NCBI RefSeq assembly: GCF_004022425.1
Contig: NZ_RBZY01000023.1
Coordinates: 1 to 53,546, forward strand
DNA: 53,546 nucleotides
Reading direction: 5' to 3'
Origin: Microbacterium enclense
GTDB lineage: Bacteria > Actinomycetota > Actinomycetes > Actinomycetales > Microbacteriaceae
Program-made: the position numbers and the translations under genes
In this document: positions 8,705-17,204 of the stretch, piece by piece
Layout of the letters: each line of letters opens with the position of its first letter
Numbering within the stretch: position 1 is the stretch's first letter
The notes under the pieces: model-generated
Database searches by the model: none
What the model was told of the DNA's origin: nothing
What the model saw: the letters and a program-made list of their open reading frames with translations, nothing else

Positions 8705-9808
8705 TCAGGCGCGCACGGCGTGCGACAGATGGGCGTCGATGGCGCGCCGGGCCTCGGCGGCATCCGTGATCATCCGGGAACCCGCGGCCTCGGCCGCCGT
8801 GCGCTGGATCGCCTGCTCGGCGCGGATGATCTCGAACGGGCTCTGCCAGTGATTCCAGTGCCAGCCCTCGTACTCGCTCGAGACGGCCCCGCTGTAGCCG
8901 TTCTCGACGAGCAGCGTGATGAGGTCGGCGACGGGCACCGACGGCTCCTGGCCGTTCTCGTCGATGCCGAAGAACTTGCCGTGCACGTGCTTCACCCAGG
9001 GCATGATCTCGAGCCAGTCATTCACCCGGGCCGGGCCGAAGAGTCCGGTGCCGTTGATGCCGAAGTCGATGCCGAGGTCGGGCCGGCCGTGTTGGTATGC
9101 GAGGCCGATGAATCGGCCGAAGCGCTGGCCGTGATCGGCCTGGTCGGCGGGAGGACCCTGCTCGTAGTACTCGTCCCACAGCGAGACGACGGCCGCGAGC
9201 AGGTCCTCGGACGCACCGCGGCGGCGGTACGCCTCGAGGAGCGAGGGCGCGAAGCCCGTGACGGTGGCCCCCCAGTCCATCGTGAAGCCGAGGAAGGGCG
9301 AACCGACCTGCTCGTAGCGGTCGCGGAGGGCGAGGATGCGCGGGTGCGAGGCGTACTGGTCGGCGTGCACCTCGAGCGCGAGGGTGACGCCGTACTCCTC
9401 GGCGATGGGGGCGAGCTGCTCCATCGAGTCGGGCGTCAGCGAGATCTGCACGCGAGCGATGGGGAAACCGAGCTTCGCCGCCGCCGCGATCTGCCGCCGC
9501 ATGTAGGCGATGAGCTCGTCCTGGTCCATGAGCTGGTCGGGGCGCAGGCCGATATCGGCGTTGACCGCGAGCGAGGTGCGCACGAGCCCGACCTCGTCGA
9601 TCAGGTCGGAGAAGCGTCCGGCGAAGTGGTCGTCGATCTCGGGGAAGCCGCGGAAGCTCGAGAACCCGATGATCTCGAGGCCCGGCCCGAAGCCCTCGGC
9701 CGCGGTCTTGCGGATCAGCTGGTCGAGGTCGTACTCGCGAGCGTGGAAGGCGCGGGTGAAGCTGTACAGCGTGACGCCCTGGATGGGCGTGCCCTTCTGC
9801 GCGGTCAT
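8705..9808 (-). CDS. C-glycoside deglycosidase alpha-subunit-like TIM barrel, set 1
   Basis: A 367-residue xylose-isomerase-like barrel with Glu in ALEVHADQ, Asp in GFTMDWGA, His in VKHVHGKFF and Glu in SSEYEGWHW as the likely metal ligands. Its ATG overlaps the stop of the beta gene (9805-10212) by 4 nt, an immediate translational coupling that argues these two are subunits of one enzyme. It is clearly related to, but not a recent duplicate of, the set 2 alpha gene just downstream. Cleavage of a 3-keto glycoside made by the upstream GMC enzyme is the expected role. Confidence 0.83.
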   Translation of the reverse strand: MTAQKGTPIQGVTLYSFTRAFHAREYDLDQLIRKTAAEGFGPGLEIIGFSSFRGFPEIDDHFAGRFSDLIDEVGLVRTSLAVNADIGLRPDQLMDQDELIAYMRRQIAAAAKLGFPIARVQISLTPDSMEQLAPIAEEYGVTLALEVHADQYASHPRILALRDRYEQVGSPFLGFTMDWGATVTGFAPSLLEAYRRRGASEDLLAAVVSLWDEYYEQGPPADQADHGQRFGRFIGLAYQHGRPDLGIDFGINGTGLFGPARVNDWLEIMPWVKHVHGKFFGIDENGQEPSVPVADLITLLVENGYSGAVSSEYEGWHWNHWQSPFEIIRAEQAIQRTAAEAAGSRMITDAAEARRAIDAHLSHAVRA

Positions 9809-10212
9809 GCGAGAGCCTCCTCAGAAGTGCGGACGGACATCGTTTTGCTGTCGTGCTCCTCGATGTGCAGCACCTGGTCGTCGGCGATGATGATGTACGG
9901 GATGTAGAGCTCGAGATCGACGCGCACCTCGTGCTCACCGGCATCCACCGCCAGGTCGCCCGAAAGAACGGCCGAGTCGGTGGGGAACCACCACTCCTGC
10001 GTGTTCGTCGTCATCTCGGCGAAGGTGAACTCCTCGCCGTTCATCTGCCACCGCAGCGTCTCGGCCGGGGCCTCGGCGCCGTCGATGGTCAGCTTCGCCG
10101 CGGAGATGCAGGATGCCGGTAGCGCCCGGTACCAGGGCAGGCGCACCTCGACCGCCACACGTCCGTCGCGGGCACGTAGCGTGCCCTGCTCGATGATGCG
10201 ATCCGGGATCAC
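9805..10212 (-). CDS. C-glycoside deglycosidase beta-subunit-like protein (DUF6379/CGDB), set 1
   Basis: A 135-residue beta-rich protein. The GTG at 10212 was chosen because GAGGAGG lies five bases upstream; the longer frame runs through the promoter. It carries VRLPWYRALP near residue 25 and a C-terminal LELYIPYIIIADDQ strand, the two landmarks of the small subunit of C-glycoside deglycosidases. It overlaps the following alpha gene by 4 nt. It is the first gene after an internal promoter, so the deglycosidase module can probably be transcribed apart from the transporter and oxidase genes upstream. Confidence 0.8.
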   Translation of the reverse strand: MIPDRIIEQGTLRARDGRVAVEVRLPWYRALPASCISAAKLTIDGAEAPAETLRWQMNGEEFTFAEMTTNTQEWWFPTDSAVLSGDLAVDAGEHEVRVDLELYIPYIIIADDQVLHIEEHDSKTMSVRTSEEALA

Positions 10213-10268
10213 CGGGACCTCCTCGTCGGTGCGGCCGGAGCCGCAGACCTCTTTGTCTTGATTTCTAC

Positions 10269-10297
10269 ATTCTAATGTCTGATTCCTGCATAAGCAA
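10269..10297 (-). promoter_or_regulatory. Internal promoter of the deglycosidase module, with CTTATG at the -35
   Basis: On the minus strand TTGCTT (10297-10292) is followed after exactly 17 bases by TAGAAT (10274-10269), five of six matches to the -10 consensus. The block 10255-10300 is strikingly AT-rich for this genome. The sequence CTTATG (10294-10289) overlaps the -35 and recurs at two other promoters of the locus. A short dyad, ACATT/AATGT (10267-10278), covers the -10. Confidence 0.72.
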
Positions 10298-10300
10298 GGA

Positions 10301-11815
10301 TCAGGCCAAGGATGCCACGACCGCCCGGGCACCGCGGACGGCCAGCGCCACGGACGTCAGCGTGGGGTTGCACGCCGTCGCCGTGGGGATCACGCCGTTA
10401 CCGGCGACGAACAGACCCGGGACGCCCCAGACCTGGCTGTCGGTGTCGCACACGCTCGTGCCGTCGTCGACGGTCCCCATGCGCGTCGAGCCCTGGTAAT
10501 GCAGCGACGAGCCCAGCGGGAGGGTGAAGGGCCGGTCGCCGACCGGATCGCCGACCGCCTCGGCCAGACGCGTGATCTCCGCCCGCGCCCGCTCGATCAC
10601 CTCGCGATCGCGGGCGGTGAGGGTGTAGTGGATGCGGGGAGCCGGCATCCCGTATCCGTCGATGTGCGCGTCGTCGAACTCGACCCGGTCATCGGCCCGG
10701 AGATCTTTCGCGCAGAACAGTCCGAGCCCCACGATCGAACCCGGGACCACCGGGTCGTCGTCGGCCAGAGCGATGGGTGAGGCGTCGAGCTGCATGATCT
10801 GACCGTGAAAGGGCATGTCGTCGGTGAACGGCACCCAGCTGACACCGCTGTACTCGGCGAGCCCGGTCGTCGGGGCGTCATCCCCGAGCGGCGCGACGTC
10901 GCGCAGTCGCGACGCGAAGACCACCTGCGCCTGGTCGTTGAGGTACCGCCCGAGGGCGGCGGGACGCACGCCCGAGGCCCACAACAGCTGCGGGGTGCGC
11001 AGCGCGTCGGCGGCCACGACGACCACGCGTGCCGCGATCTCGTGCTGCTCGCCCGAGCCCAGGTCGCGAACGACGACCCCCGCCGCGCGCCCGTCGGCCA
11101 GCACCACGGACGTCGCGAGCGACTGGTCGAACAGCGCGAAGTCCGGGTTCTCGCGCGTGACGTCGCCGAGGACCACGTCCGACCCGGACCACACCAGGCG
11201 GCCGTCGTCGCGGCGGTGCACCGCGAGCGGCATCCGCTGCACCTTCGTCGCCTCCGTGCGGCCGTCGTCGACAGCGGCCGAGAGCCGTTCGCGCACGATC
11301 TCCCCGAACGGGGCGGCGTCGAAGGCGTTCCGCGTGACGCCGAGCAGGCGCTCGCCCTCGGCGAGGAGCTCGTCCATGTCGGGGAGGAAGGCGATGCGCT
11401 CGCTCTCATTCGGCCACGGGCATGCACCGGTCCAGTGAGCGGCCATGCCTCCGACGTTGCTCGACATCGCCACGACGGGAAGGCCGTCCTCGCCGTCGAA
11501 GACGTAGCCCTCCTCGAGCAGAAAAGTGCCGGGGCGCGCGCCGCGCACGCCGGCTTTCGCTGCCCCGGGGCTGGCGACCTTCTCGCCACGCTCTCCCGGC
11601 CCCTCCGACGCCACCTGCGCACGCGCCCGCTCGGCCGGGTCGCCGATGTTCTTCACGTGAGCCCCGGGCGGGTCCGACACGATCGGGCCCACCTCGAACA
11701 TCGCGATCGACAGGCCCGGCGCTTGCTCCGATAGCACGCGGGCGTAAGCGGCGCCCGTCGGCCCGCTGCCCACGATCGCGACGTCGACCGCCTCCGGGTA
11801 CCGCCGCCCGCTCAC
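10301..11815 (-). CDS. GMC-family FAD oxidoreductase, probable glycoside 3-oxidase (CarA-like)
   Basis: A 504-residue flavoenzyme. The start is the GTG at 11815, which overlaps the preceding stop by 4 nt. The FAD-binding GSGPTG is at residues 16-21 and the GMC C-terminal domain carries the catalytic pair His439 (SLHYQGSTRMG) and Asn483 (TACNPTLT). It resembles pyranose oxidases and the C-glycoside 3-oxidases (CarA type) that turn glycosides into 3-keto glycosides with O2. Its neighbours are deglycosidase subunits that act only after C3 oxidation, which supports that role. Exact sugar and aglycone are not shown. Confidence 0.85.
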   Translation of the reverse strand: MSGRRYPEAVDVAIVGSGPTGAAYARVLSEQAPGLSIAMFEVGPIVSDPPGAHVKNIGDPAERARAQVASEGPGERGEKVASPGAAKAGVRGARPGTFLLEEGYVFDGEDGLPVVAMSSNVGGMAAHWTGACPWPNESERIAFLPDMDELLAEGERLLGVTRNAFDAAPFGEIVRERLSAAVDDGRTEATKVQRMPLAVHRRDDGRLVWSGSDVVLGDVTRENPDFALFDQSLATSVVLADGRAAGVVVRDLGSGEQHEIAARVVVVAADALRTPQLLWASGVRPAALGRYLNDQAQVVFASRLRDVAPLGDDAPTTGLAEYSGVSWVPFTDDMPFHGQIMQLDASPIALADDDPVVPGSIVGLGLFCAKDLRADDRVEFDDAHIDGYGMPAPRIHYTLTARDREVIERARAEITRLAEAVGDPVGDRPFTLPLGSSLHYQGSTRMGTVDDGTSVCDTDSQVWGVPGLFVAGNGVIPTATACNPTLTSVALAVRGARAVVASLA

Positions 11816-12606
11816 GCCGTCCGCCCCAGTTCGACGATGTGGGCGACGGATGCCTCGGACCCGGTGGTCGGGTAGTACTCCAGGCCGATCGGCCCGTCGT
11901 AGCCGCTGGCGCGGAGCAGCCGGAAGCGCTCGGCCCAGTCGAGGTCGCCCGTGCCCGGCTCCCCGCGCCCGGGGGCGTCGGCGAGCTGCACGTACCGGAT
12001 CAGGTCGCCGGCGTTGGCGAGCTCGGCCTCCATGTCCTCGCTCTCGACGGCCGAGTGGTAGATGTCGTAGAGCACGCCGAACTGCGGAGAGTCCACGCCG
12101 CGCGCGACGTAGACCGCCTCCGACGTGCGGTCGAGCAGCGAACCGGGGTGGTCGACGCGGACATTCACGGGCTCGAGCACCAGCGTGACGCCGGAGCCGT
12201 CGATCTGCGCGATCGCCTTCCGGTAGATCTCGATCAGCTTGTCGAGCTGCACCTGCCGCTTCCAGCCTCCGAAGCCCGTTCCGCTTCCCACGACGATGCG
12301 GGGGCAGCCGAGGTCCTGCGCGATCGCGACACCCTCGTCGAGCTTCCGGAAGAACTCCGAGTGGTCCCAGGGCGGGATCATGAACTGCGTGCGCGGCTCG
12401 GCGAGCTGCGCGGTGAGCTGCGTGCCGGTCTCCTCGAGCGCAGCCTTGAGCGCCGGGAGGTCCTTCGGCGTCGACGGCGCGTCCACCCCCGTGGGACCCC
12501 ACATCTCGACGGCGTCGAAGCCGACGGCGGCAGCCGCGCGCACGCGGTCGTGGTACTCACCGGCCTCGGTGAAGAGCAGTTCGATGTTCGGAGCGAGCTG
12601 GTACAT
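11812..12606 (-). CDS. Hydroxypyruvate isomerase-like / sugar isomerase TIM barrel
   Basis: A 264-residue protein starting at the ATG at 12606 (MYQLAPNIELLF), preceded by AAAGGA; a 20-residue longer start lacks a site. The metal-site residues appear as Glu in LVLEPVN, Asp in VLYDIYHS, Gln in YVQLADAPGR and Glu in GLEYYP. The VQLADAPGRGEPGTG segment is characteristic of the Hyi group. It is coupled to the GMC oxidase by a 4-nt overlap and comes just after the importer genes, so it likely isomerises an early or released keto-sugar. Substrate not determined. Confidence 0.83.
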   Translation of the reverse strand: MYQLAPNIELLFTEAGEYHDRVRAAAAVGFDAVEMWGPTGVDAPSTPKDLPALKAALEETGTQLTAQLAEPRTQFMIPPWDHSEFFRKLDEGVAIAQDLGCPRIVVGSGTGFGGWKRQVQLDKLIEIYRKAIAQIDGSGVTLVLEPVNVRVDHPGSLLDRTSEAVYVARGVDSPQFGVLYDIYHSAVESEDMEAELANAGDLIRYVQLADAPGRGEPGTGDLDWAERFRLLRASGYDGPIGLEYYPTTGSEASVAHIVELGRTA

Positions 12607-12641
12607 GAGGGTCCTTTCGTTGTGCGGGCGCGACGACCGAG

Positions 12642-12664
12642 GGATGCCGAGTGTCCTGGCATCC
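12642..12664 (-). terminator. Intercistronic hairpin, possible attenuator
   Basis: Perfect 7-bp arms GGATGCC and GGCATCC flank a 9-base loop between the second permease and the isomerase gene. No U-run follows, so it is more likely a partial attenuator or mRNA processing site than a full terminator. The arm is also the genome-wide over-represented heptamer, so it could be chance. Confidence 0.35.
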
Positions 12665-12679
12665 ATTCGGAGTGCCGCC

Positions 12680-13516
12680 CTAGCCCTTGAGGCCGCCGGC
12701 GAAGCCCTGGATGAAGCGCTTCTGTGCGAAGAGGTAGAAGGCGAGAATCGGGATCATCGAGACGATGACGATCGCGAAGATCTGGTTCCACGCCGACACG
12801 AGCGAGCCGATGTAGTAGTACATGGCGACCGGCAGGGTCTGGTTGGCCGAGCCGCCGAGGAAGATCAGCGACGTGAAGAAGTCGTTCCACACGATGAGAC
12901 CGGCGAGGATCGCGACGGTTCCCGTCGCCGGCGACATCAGCGGCAGAACGACGCGGAAGAAGATCTGCGTGCGGTTGGCCCCGTCAATCGTCGCGGCCTC
13001 CTCGTACTCGGTGCCCAGGCCCCGGAAGAACCCGGCGTAGAGGAAGATCGCCAGCGGGAGCAGCATCCCGGTGTAGAGGATGATCATGCCCCACGCCGAC
13101 CCGGTCAGGCCGATGGAGCGCGCCCCGATGTAGAGCGGCACGGTCCCCAGCTGCGTCGGCAGCACGATCGCGACGAGGAACAGGTAGTACACCGCGCGGC
13201 TCCAGCGCCGGGTGCTGCGGGCGATGACGTAACCGGTGAGCGAGCCGAGCAGCACCATCAGGACGATGCTGCCCGCGGTGATCACGACGCTGTTGACCAG
13301 GCCCATCACCACGTTGGAGTTGCCGGTGGCGGTGAGCACCTTGATGAAGTTGCCGAAGTCCGGAGCCGCCGGGGGTGCGAGCGTCGACGACGTGATTACC
13401 TCGCGGTCGGACTTCAGCGCCGTGGTGATGAGGAAGTAGAACGGCAGCAGGAACACCAGCGCGAGGAGCCAGAAGCCGAACTCGCGCAGCGCCGTGAGCT
13501 TGGTGTAGCGGAACAT
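12680..13516 (-). CDS. Carbohydrate ABC transporter permease (MalG type)
   Basis: A 278-residue inner-membrane permease with six hydrophobic segments. The EAA loop that docks the ATPase is visible as EYEEAATIDGANRTQIFFRV. It belongs to the CUT1 sugar family and forms the second half of a heterodimer with the gene at 13518-14489, one base away. No ATPase gene is present; CUT1 systems often borrow a shared MsiK-type ATPase encoded elsewhere. Confidence 0.92.
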   Translation of the reverse strand: MFRYTKLTALREFGFWLLALVFLLPFYFLITTALKSDREVITSSTLAPPAAPDFGNFIKVLTATGNSNVVMGLVNSVVITAGSIVLMVLLGSLTGYVIARSTRRWSRAVYYLFLVAIVLPTQLGTVPLYIGARSIGLTGSAWGMIILYTGMLLPLAIFLYAGFFRGLGTEYEEAATIDGANRTQIFFRVVLPLMSPATGTVAILAGLIVWNDFFTSLIFLGGSANQTLPVAMYYYIGSLVSAWNQIFAIVIVSMIPILAFYLFAQKRFIQGFAGGLKG

Positions 13517-13517
13517 G

Positions 13518-14489
13518 TCAGGACTCCTCGGGGCGACCGTTGCTGACGCGCTGCTGCACGACGGCGAAGGCCAGGATGATGAGCGTGAGCAGCAGGGCCA
13601 GCGCCGCGCCGTAGCCGAAGTTGCCGAGGGCGAACGACTGCTTGTAGACCTGCGTCGCCAGCGTCTCGGTCGCCGCGGCGGGTCCGCCGCCGGTGAGGGC
13701 CATGATCTGGTCGAAGACCCGCAGGCCGTTGACGAGGCCGAGGGTCGTGGCGATCGCGACCGCCGGGCGGATCGACGGGAGCGTCACGTGCCAGAAGCGC
13801 TGCCACAGGCTCGCGCCGTCGATCGCGGCGGCTTCCTCGATCTCGACCGGGACGGCGGCGAGCCCGGCCATGTAGATGACCATCGCGAAACCGATGTTCT
13901 GCCACACGAGCACGACCAGAACCGTCCAGATGGCCCAGGTCGGGTCGGCGACCCAGGCCCGAGCGAGGTCGCCCAGCCCCGCTCCGCGGAGCACGAGATT
14001 GAGCGGACCGTTGTAGTCGAAGATGAACTTCCAGATGTACGAGGTCGCCAGCGGACTCAGCACCACCGGCATGAAGAAGAGCGTGCGCAGGATGTAGCGA
14101 GACTTGAGTCCGCGGTTCAGCCCGAGCGCGAAGCCGAGCCCGAGGACGTTGCTCAGGATGACCGAGCCGAACGCCAGGAACAGGGTGTTCCACAGGGCGC
14201 CGAGCTTGGTGGGATCCTGGAAGATGCGGACGAAGTTGTCGAGACCGATCAGCTCGAAGGCGCCGATGCCCGTCCAGTTGGTGAAGGCGAAGAAGCCGCC
14301 GACGCTCGTGGCGACGTAGTGGATGCCGATGACGAAGACGATGCCGGGGAGGGCCCACCACCAGTGCCCGAACTTGAGCAGTCCGGGACGCCGCGGAGCC
14401 GGGGCCCGACGCCGCCCGCGGCGGCGCGGCAGCACCACGCGCTCGGTCTCGGTCCGAGCCGCTTCGCTCGGTCGAAGGGTTGTGCTCAT
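13518..14489 (-). CDS. Carbohydrate ABC transporter permease (MalF type)
   Basis: A 323-residue CUT1 permease with an arginine-rich cytosolic N-terminus (residues 15-37), about six membrane helices, and the EAA loop EEAAAIDGASLWQRFWHV around residues 215-235. It pairs with the downstream MalG-type permease. It follows the solute-binding protein gene by about 85 bases, the usual order of sugar importers. The clustered glycoside enzymes suggest the cargo is an intact glycoside, but this is inference. Confidence 0.92.
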   Translation of the reverse strand: MSTTLRPSEAARTETERVVLPRRRGRRRAPAPRRPGLLKFGHWWWALPGIVFVIGIHYVATSVGGFFAFTNWTGIGAFELIGLDNFVRIFQDPTKLGALWNTLFLAFGSVILSNVLGLGFALGLNRGLKSRYILRTLFFMPVVLSPLATSYIWKFIFDYNGPLNLVLRGAGLGDLARAWVADPTWAIWTVLVVLVWQNIGFAMVIYMAGLAAVPVEIEEAAAIDGASLWQRFWHVTLPSIRPAVAIATTLGLVNGLRVFDQIMALTGGGPAAATETLATQVYKQSFALGNFGYGAALALLLTLIILAFAVVQQRVSNGRPEES

Positions 14490-14574
14490 GACGTCTCGTC
14501 TCCGTGGGGTCTCCGTGGGGAAGTGTGCGGCTCCGCCGCCCGGGTCCCTCGCGAGTCCCGGGCGGCGGAGGAGG

Positions 14575-15867
14575 TCAGTTGCCCCAGGCGGCGTCCATGC
14601 TCTGGAGCACCTGGTCGATGGTCGACTGACCCGTGAGGAGTCCCTGACCGCCGACCTGCAGCGCCTCGTAGACCGAGGGGTTGGGCCAGATGTTGTTCGG
14701 GAGGGGCGTGTACTGCTTGTTCTTCAGCAGGTCGGCGACGGGCTCGTAGATCGTGCCGGTGAGGTCGAGCGTGTCGAACGCCGAAACCGGCAGCTCACCC
14801 GAGAGCTCGTAGTAGCGCTGCTGCTGTGCGGGCTCGGCCATCCAGGTGAGGAAGTCCGCGGCGGCCTCCTTGTTCTGCGCCTTGGCGTTGATGGAGAGGG
14901 TGTAGTTCGAGCTGCCGAGCACCATCGGCTCGCCGCTCTCCGCGGGGAAGGGCTCGACCGCGAACTCGGCCTCGGCGGGTGCCGCCTTCGAGATCTCGAT
15001 CGCGGCACCGGAGGGGATGAAGCTGCCGACCGAGGTGCCCTGCGCGAGGCCGTTCGTGATGGCGTCGAAGCCGCCACCCTCGGCACCGGGCTGGAAGCAG
15101 CCGGCGTCCTTCAGGTCGACGAAGGTCTGCAGGGTGTCCTTCCAGCCCTGACTGTCGGCGAAGGTGACCTCGCCGTCCGTGCGCTGCTGGTTCCAGTCGG
15201 GGGTGTCGGCGTAGACGCGGGTGGCGGAGATGCCCTGGATCGTGAGGCCCACGTTCGGCCCGGCGGCACCGGCGAGCGCGAGGAGCGAGGCGCCCTGGCT
15301 CTGGAGCGACGAGCAGGCGGCGGTGAACTCGCTCATCGTGGTCGGGAAGTCGTCGAGACCCTTCATCTTGGCCGTGCCCAGGCTCGCGACGATCGCGCCG
15401 ATCGTGAAGTCGAGCGGCTGCCCGTAGACCTGGTCGTCGATCGTGTAGACCGACTCGCTGCCCGGGATGATGAGGCTTTTGGCGGAGTCGCCGAGGGGCT
15501 CGAGGAAGCCCGCCTCGGCCAGCGGAAGGATGCTGCGCGCGTCGCCCGAGCCGGGAGTGGTCTGGATGACGTCGGAGGCGTTGCCCGCCTGCAGCTGGGT
15601 GCGGATCGTCTCGCCGTACTTGTCGTTCGGGGTGGGGTTCGTGGTGATCGTCACGCCCTCGTGCTGCTCCATGTATTCCTTGGCGAGCGACTCGTACGGG
15701 CTCTCGAGGTTGTTGGAGGTGGCGAAGGTGAACGTGAAGGACTTCCCGTCGCCCGAGCCAGCATCGCCGGACCCGGAGCCGGAGCATCCGGCGAGAACGA
15801 GAGCGGCGGTGGCGGGAAGAGCGAGAAGACCTGCGAGTCGCATGACGCGACGGCGGGAATGGGTCAT
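14575..15867 (-). CDS. Extracellular solute-binding lipoprotein, family 1 (sugar ABC importer)
   Basis: A 430-residue binding protein starting at the ATG at 15867 after a GAAAGG site; a longer frame has no signal peptide at its N-terminus. The start has the twin arginine-rich MTHSRRRVMR followed by a hydrophobic stretch and lipobox LVLAGC, so it is a lipoprotein anchored outside the membrane, with a Gly/Ser linker after the cysteine. It is the first gene of the 13-gene minus-strand run, divergent from the LysR gene, and should determine substrate specificity of the importer. Confidence 0.92.
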   Translation of the reverse strand: MTHSRRRVMRLAGLLALPATAALVLAGCSGSGSGDAGSGDGKSFTFTFATSNNLESPYESLAKEYMEQHEGVTITTNPTPNDKYGETIRTQLQAGNASDVIQTTPGSGDARSILPLAEAGFLEPLGDSAKSLIIPGSESVYTIDDQVYGQPLDFTIGAIVASLGTAKMKGLDDFPTTMSEFTAACSSLQSQGASLLALAGAAGPNVGLTIQGISATRVYADTPDWNQQRTDGEVTFADSQGWKDTLQTFVDLKDAGCFQPGAEGGGFDAITNGLAQGTSVGSFIPSGAAIEISKAAPAEAEFAVEPFPAESGEPMVLGSSNYTLSINAKAQNKEAAADFLTWMAEPAQQQRYYELSGELPVSAFDTLDLTGTIYEPVADLLKNKQYTPLPNNIWPNPSVYEALQVGGQGLLTGQSTIDQVLQSMDAAWGN

Positions 15868-15930
15868 GGCCAGCCTTTCTGACGACGTTGTCGGCGGCCC
15901 CTTCGGTGGAGCGCCTGTGCTGTGTTCCTC

Positions 15931-15986
15931 AGTATCAGGGCGATGCGCCGAAAAAGCACATAAGTCTTGCGGATGGAGCACATAAG
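15931..15986 (-). promoter_or_regulatory. Operon promoter with two GCACATAAG repeats 22 bp apart
   Basis: A -10-like GATACT lies on the minus strand at 15936-15931. Upstream are two direct copies of GCACATAAG read on the plus strand (15956-15964 and 15978-15986), exactly 22 bp apart, one at the expected -35 and one about two helical turns further. A degenerate third copy, GCACATAG, is at 16032-16039. This is the arrangement expected for a LysR-type activator, and the lysR gene is divergent. The whole 15868-16087 gap is regulatory. Confidence 0.6.
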
Positions 15987-16087
15987 ACCTGCCGGGCGGG
16001 CGGCATCCATGTCCGCGATGCCACAGGTGCGGCACATAGACCTGATCGATACACTGGCTGACGCCCATCCGAGCGAAGGATCACATC

Positions 16088-17029
16088 GTGGTGACCGATC
16101 ACGCGACGCTGTCGCGCCTCGACCTCAACCTGCTCATCGCGCTGGACGCGCTGCTGACCGAGCGGAGCGTCACGCGCGCGGCCGACCGGTTGCACCTCAG
16201 CCAACCGGCCCTCAGCGCCTCGCTCGCCCGCCTGCGCACGCACTTCAACGACCAGATCCTCGCCCGTCGCGGCAACACCTACGAGCTCACGCCGTTCGCC
16301 GTGCGCCTGACCGACCACACGAGCACGGCCCTCGAAGCGGCCCGTCGCGTCTTCGAGAGCCAGGCGTCGTGGTCGCCTGCCGAATCGACCCGCGAATTCT
16401 CGATCTACGGCTCCGACTACGGCTTCGTGACCGTGGGCACCGTCGTCTCGCAGCTCGCCGCCGAAGAGGCGCCCGGGGTGCGCTTTCGCTACATGCTCCA
16501 CAACCCCGGCATCGTCGAGGACGCCGCGAACCGCCTGCGCTCCGCCGACGGCATGGTCATCCCTCACGGCCCGGTCTCCGAACTGCCGTACCTGGATCTC
16601 TGGCAGGACGACTGGCTGGCGGTCGTGGCCGACGACAACGCCGAGGTGGGCGAGTCGCTCACGATGCAGAACCTCGCCGACATGCCGTGGGTGCTCACGT
16701 TCCAGTCGCGCTCGGCCTTCACCTCGGCGGCCCGCCAGATCCAGCAACTGGGCGTCGAGCCGCACATCGAGGTGGTGCTGGAGAGCTTCCTCTCGGTGGG
16801 GCACTTCGTCAGCGGCACGCGCCGCGTCGGGCTCGTGCAGTCGGCGCTCGCTCCGCATCTGCTCCGCATCGGCGGCATCCGCGTGGTCCCGCTCCCCTTC
16901 GCGGCCACGCCCATCGTGAGCGCCTTGTGGTGGCATCCCTCGCACAACCGCGATCCCGAGCACGAGTGGATGCGCGGGCTGTTCGCCGAGGCTGGTCGCC
17001 GGATCGCCGCGGGGCACGCACCGCACTGA
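16088..17029 (+). CDS. LysR-family transcriptional regulator
   Basis: A 313-residue protein with an N-terminal winged helix-turn-helix (LDLNLLIALDALLTERSVTR, then AADRLHLSQPALSASLARLR, residues 10-60) and a C-terminal substrate-binding-like effector domain. It starts at GTG 16088 or the adjacent GTG 16091, after GAAGGA. It is divergent from the glycoside operon and upstream of the FAD monooxygenase operon, so it probably controls both. Repeated GCACATAAG elements in the shared region are candidate binding sites. The effector, possibly the glycoside or an aromatic product, is unknown. Confidence 0.9.
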   Translation: MVTDHATLSRLDLNLLIALDALLTERSVTRAADRLHLSQPALSASLARLRTHFNDQILARRGNTYELTPFAVRLTDHTSTALEAARRVFESQASWSPAESTREFSIYGSDYGFVTVGTVVSQLAAEEAPGVRFRYMLHNPGIVEDAANRLRSADGMVIPHGPVSELPYLDLWQDDWLAVVADDNAEVGESLTMQNLADMPWVLTFQSRSAFTSAARQIQQLGVEPHIEVVLESFLSVGHFVSGTRRVGLVQSALAPHLLRIGGIRVVPLPFAATPIVSALWWHPSHNRDPEHEWMRGLFAEAGRRIAAGHAPH

Positions 17030-17059
17030 GAACAGCTCTCGCCCGGCATCAGCGATCGT

Positions 17060-17150
17060 GATGGAGCACATCGGGATGCCGCGGTGCCCATCGGTGGTCA
17101 TCATCGAGGCCCGGACGCTACTTTCGAAAATCAGAACCAACGTCCTGATT
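17060..17150 (+). promoter_or_regulatory. Regulatory region of the FAD monooxygenase operon (dyad AATCAG/CTGATT)
   Basis: Within the 175-base gap before the monooxygenase gene there is a copy of GATGGAGCACAT (17060-17071), also found at 15972-15983 on the other side of lysR, and an inverted repeat AATCAG (17129-17134) / CTGATT (17145-17150). The dyad is of TetR-operator size, and a TetR gene is third in this operon. No firm -35/-10 pair could be assigned. Confidence 0.45.
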
Positions 17151-17204
17151 CTGTACATCGTGGGTTCGTTCATCACCCGATGCCCGCTCAGTGAGGAGCA
17201 CACC

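Noticed and set aside
6863..9907. Plus-strand open frame of 1014 codons
   Set aside because: It is antisense to five well-supported genes, with typical high-GC shadow composition.
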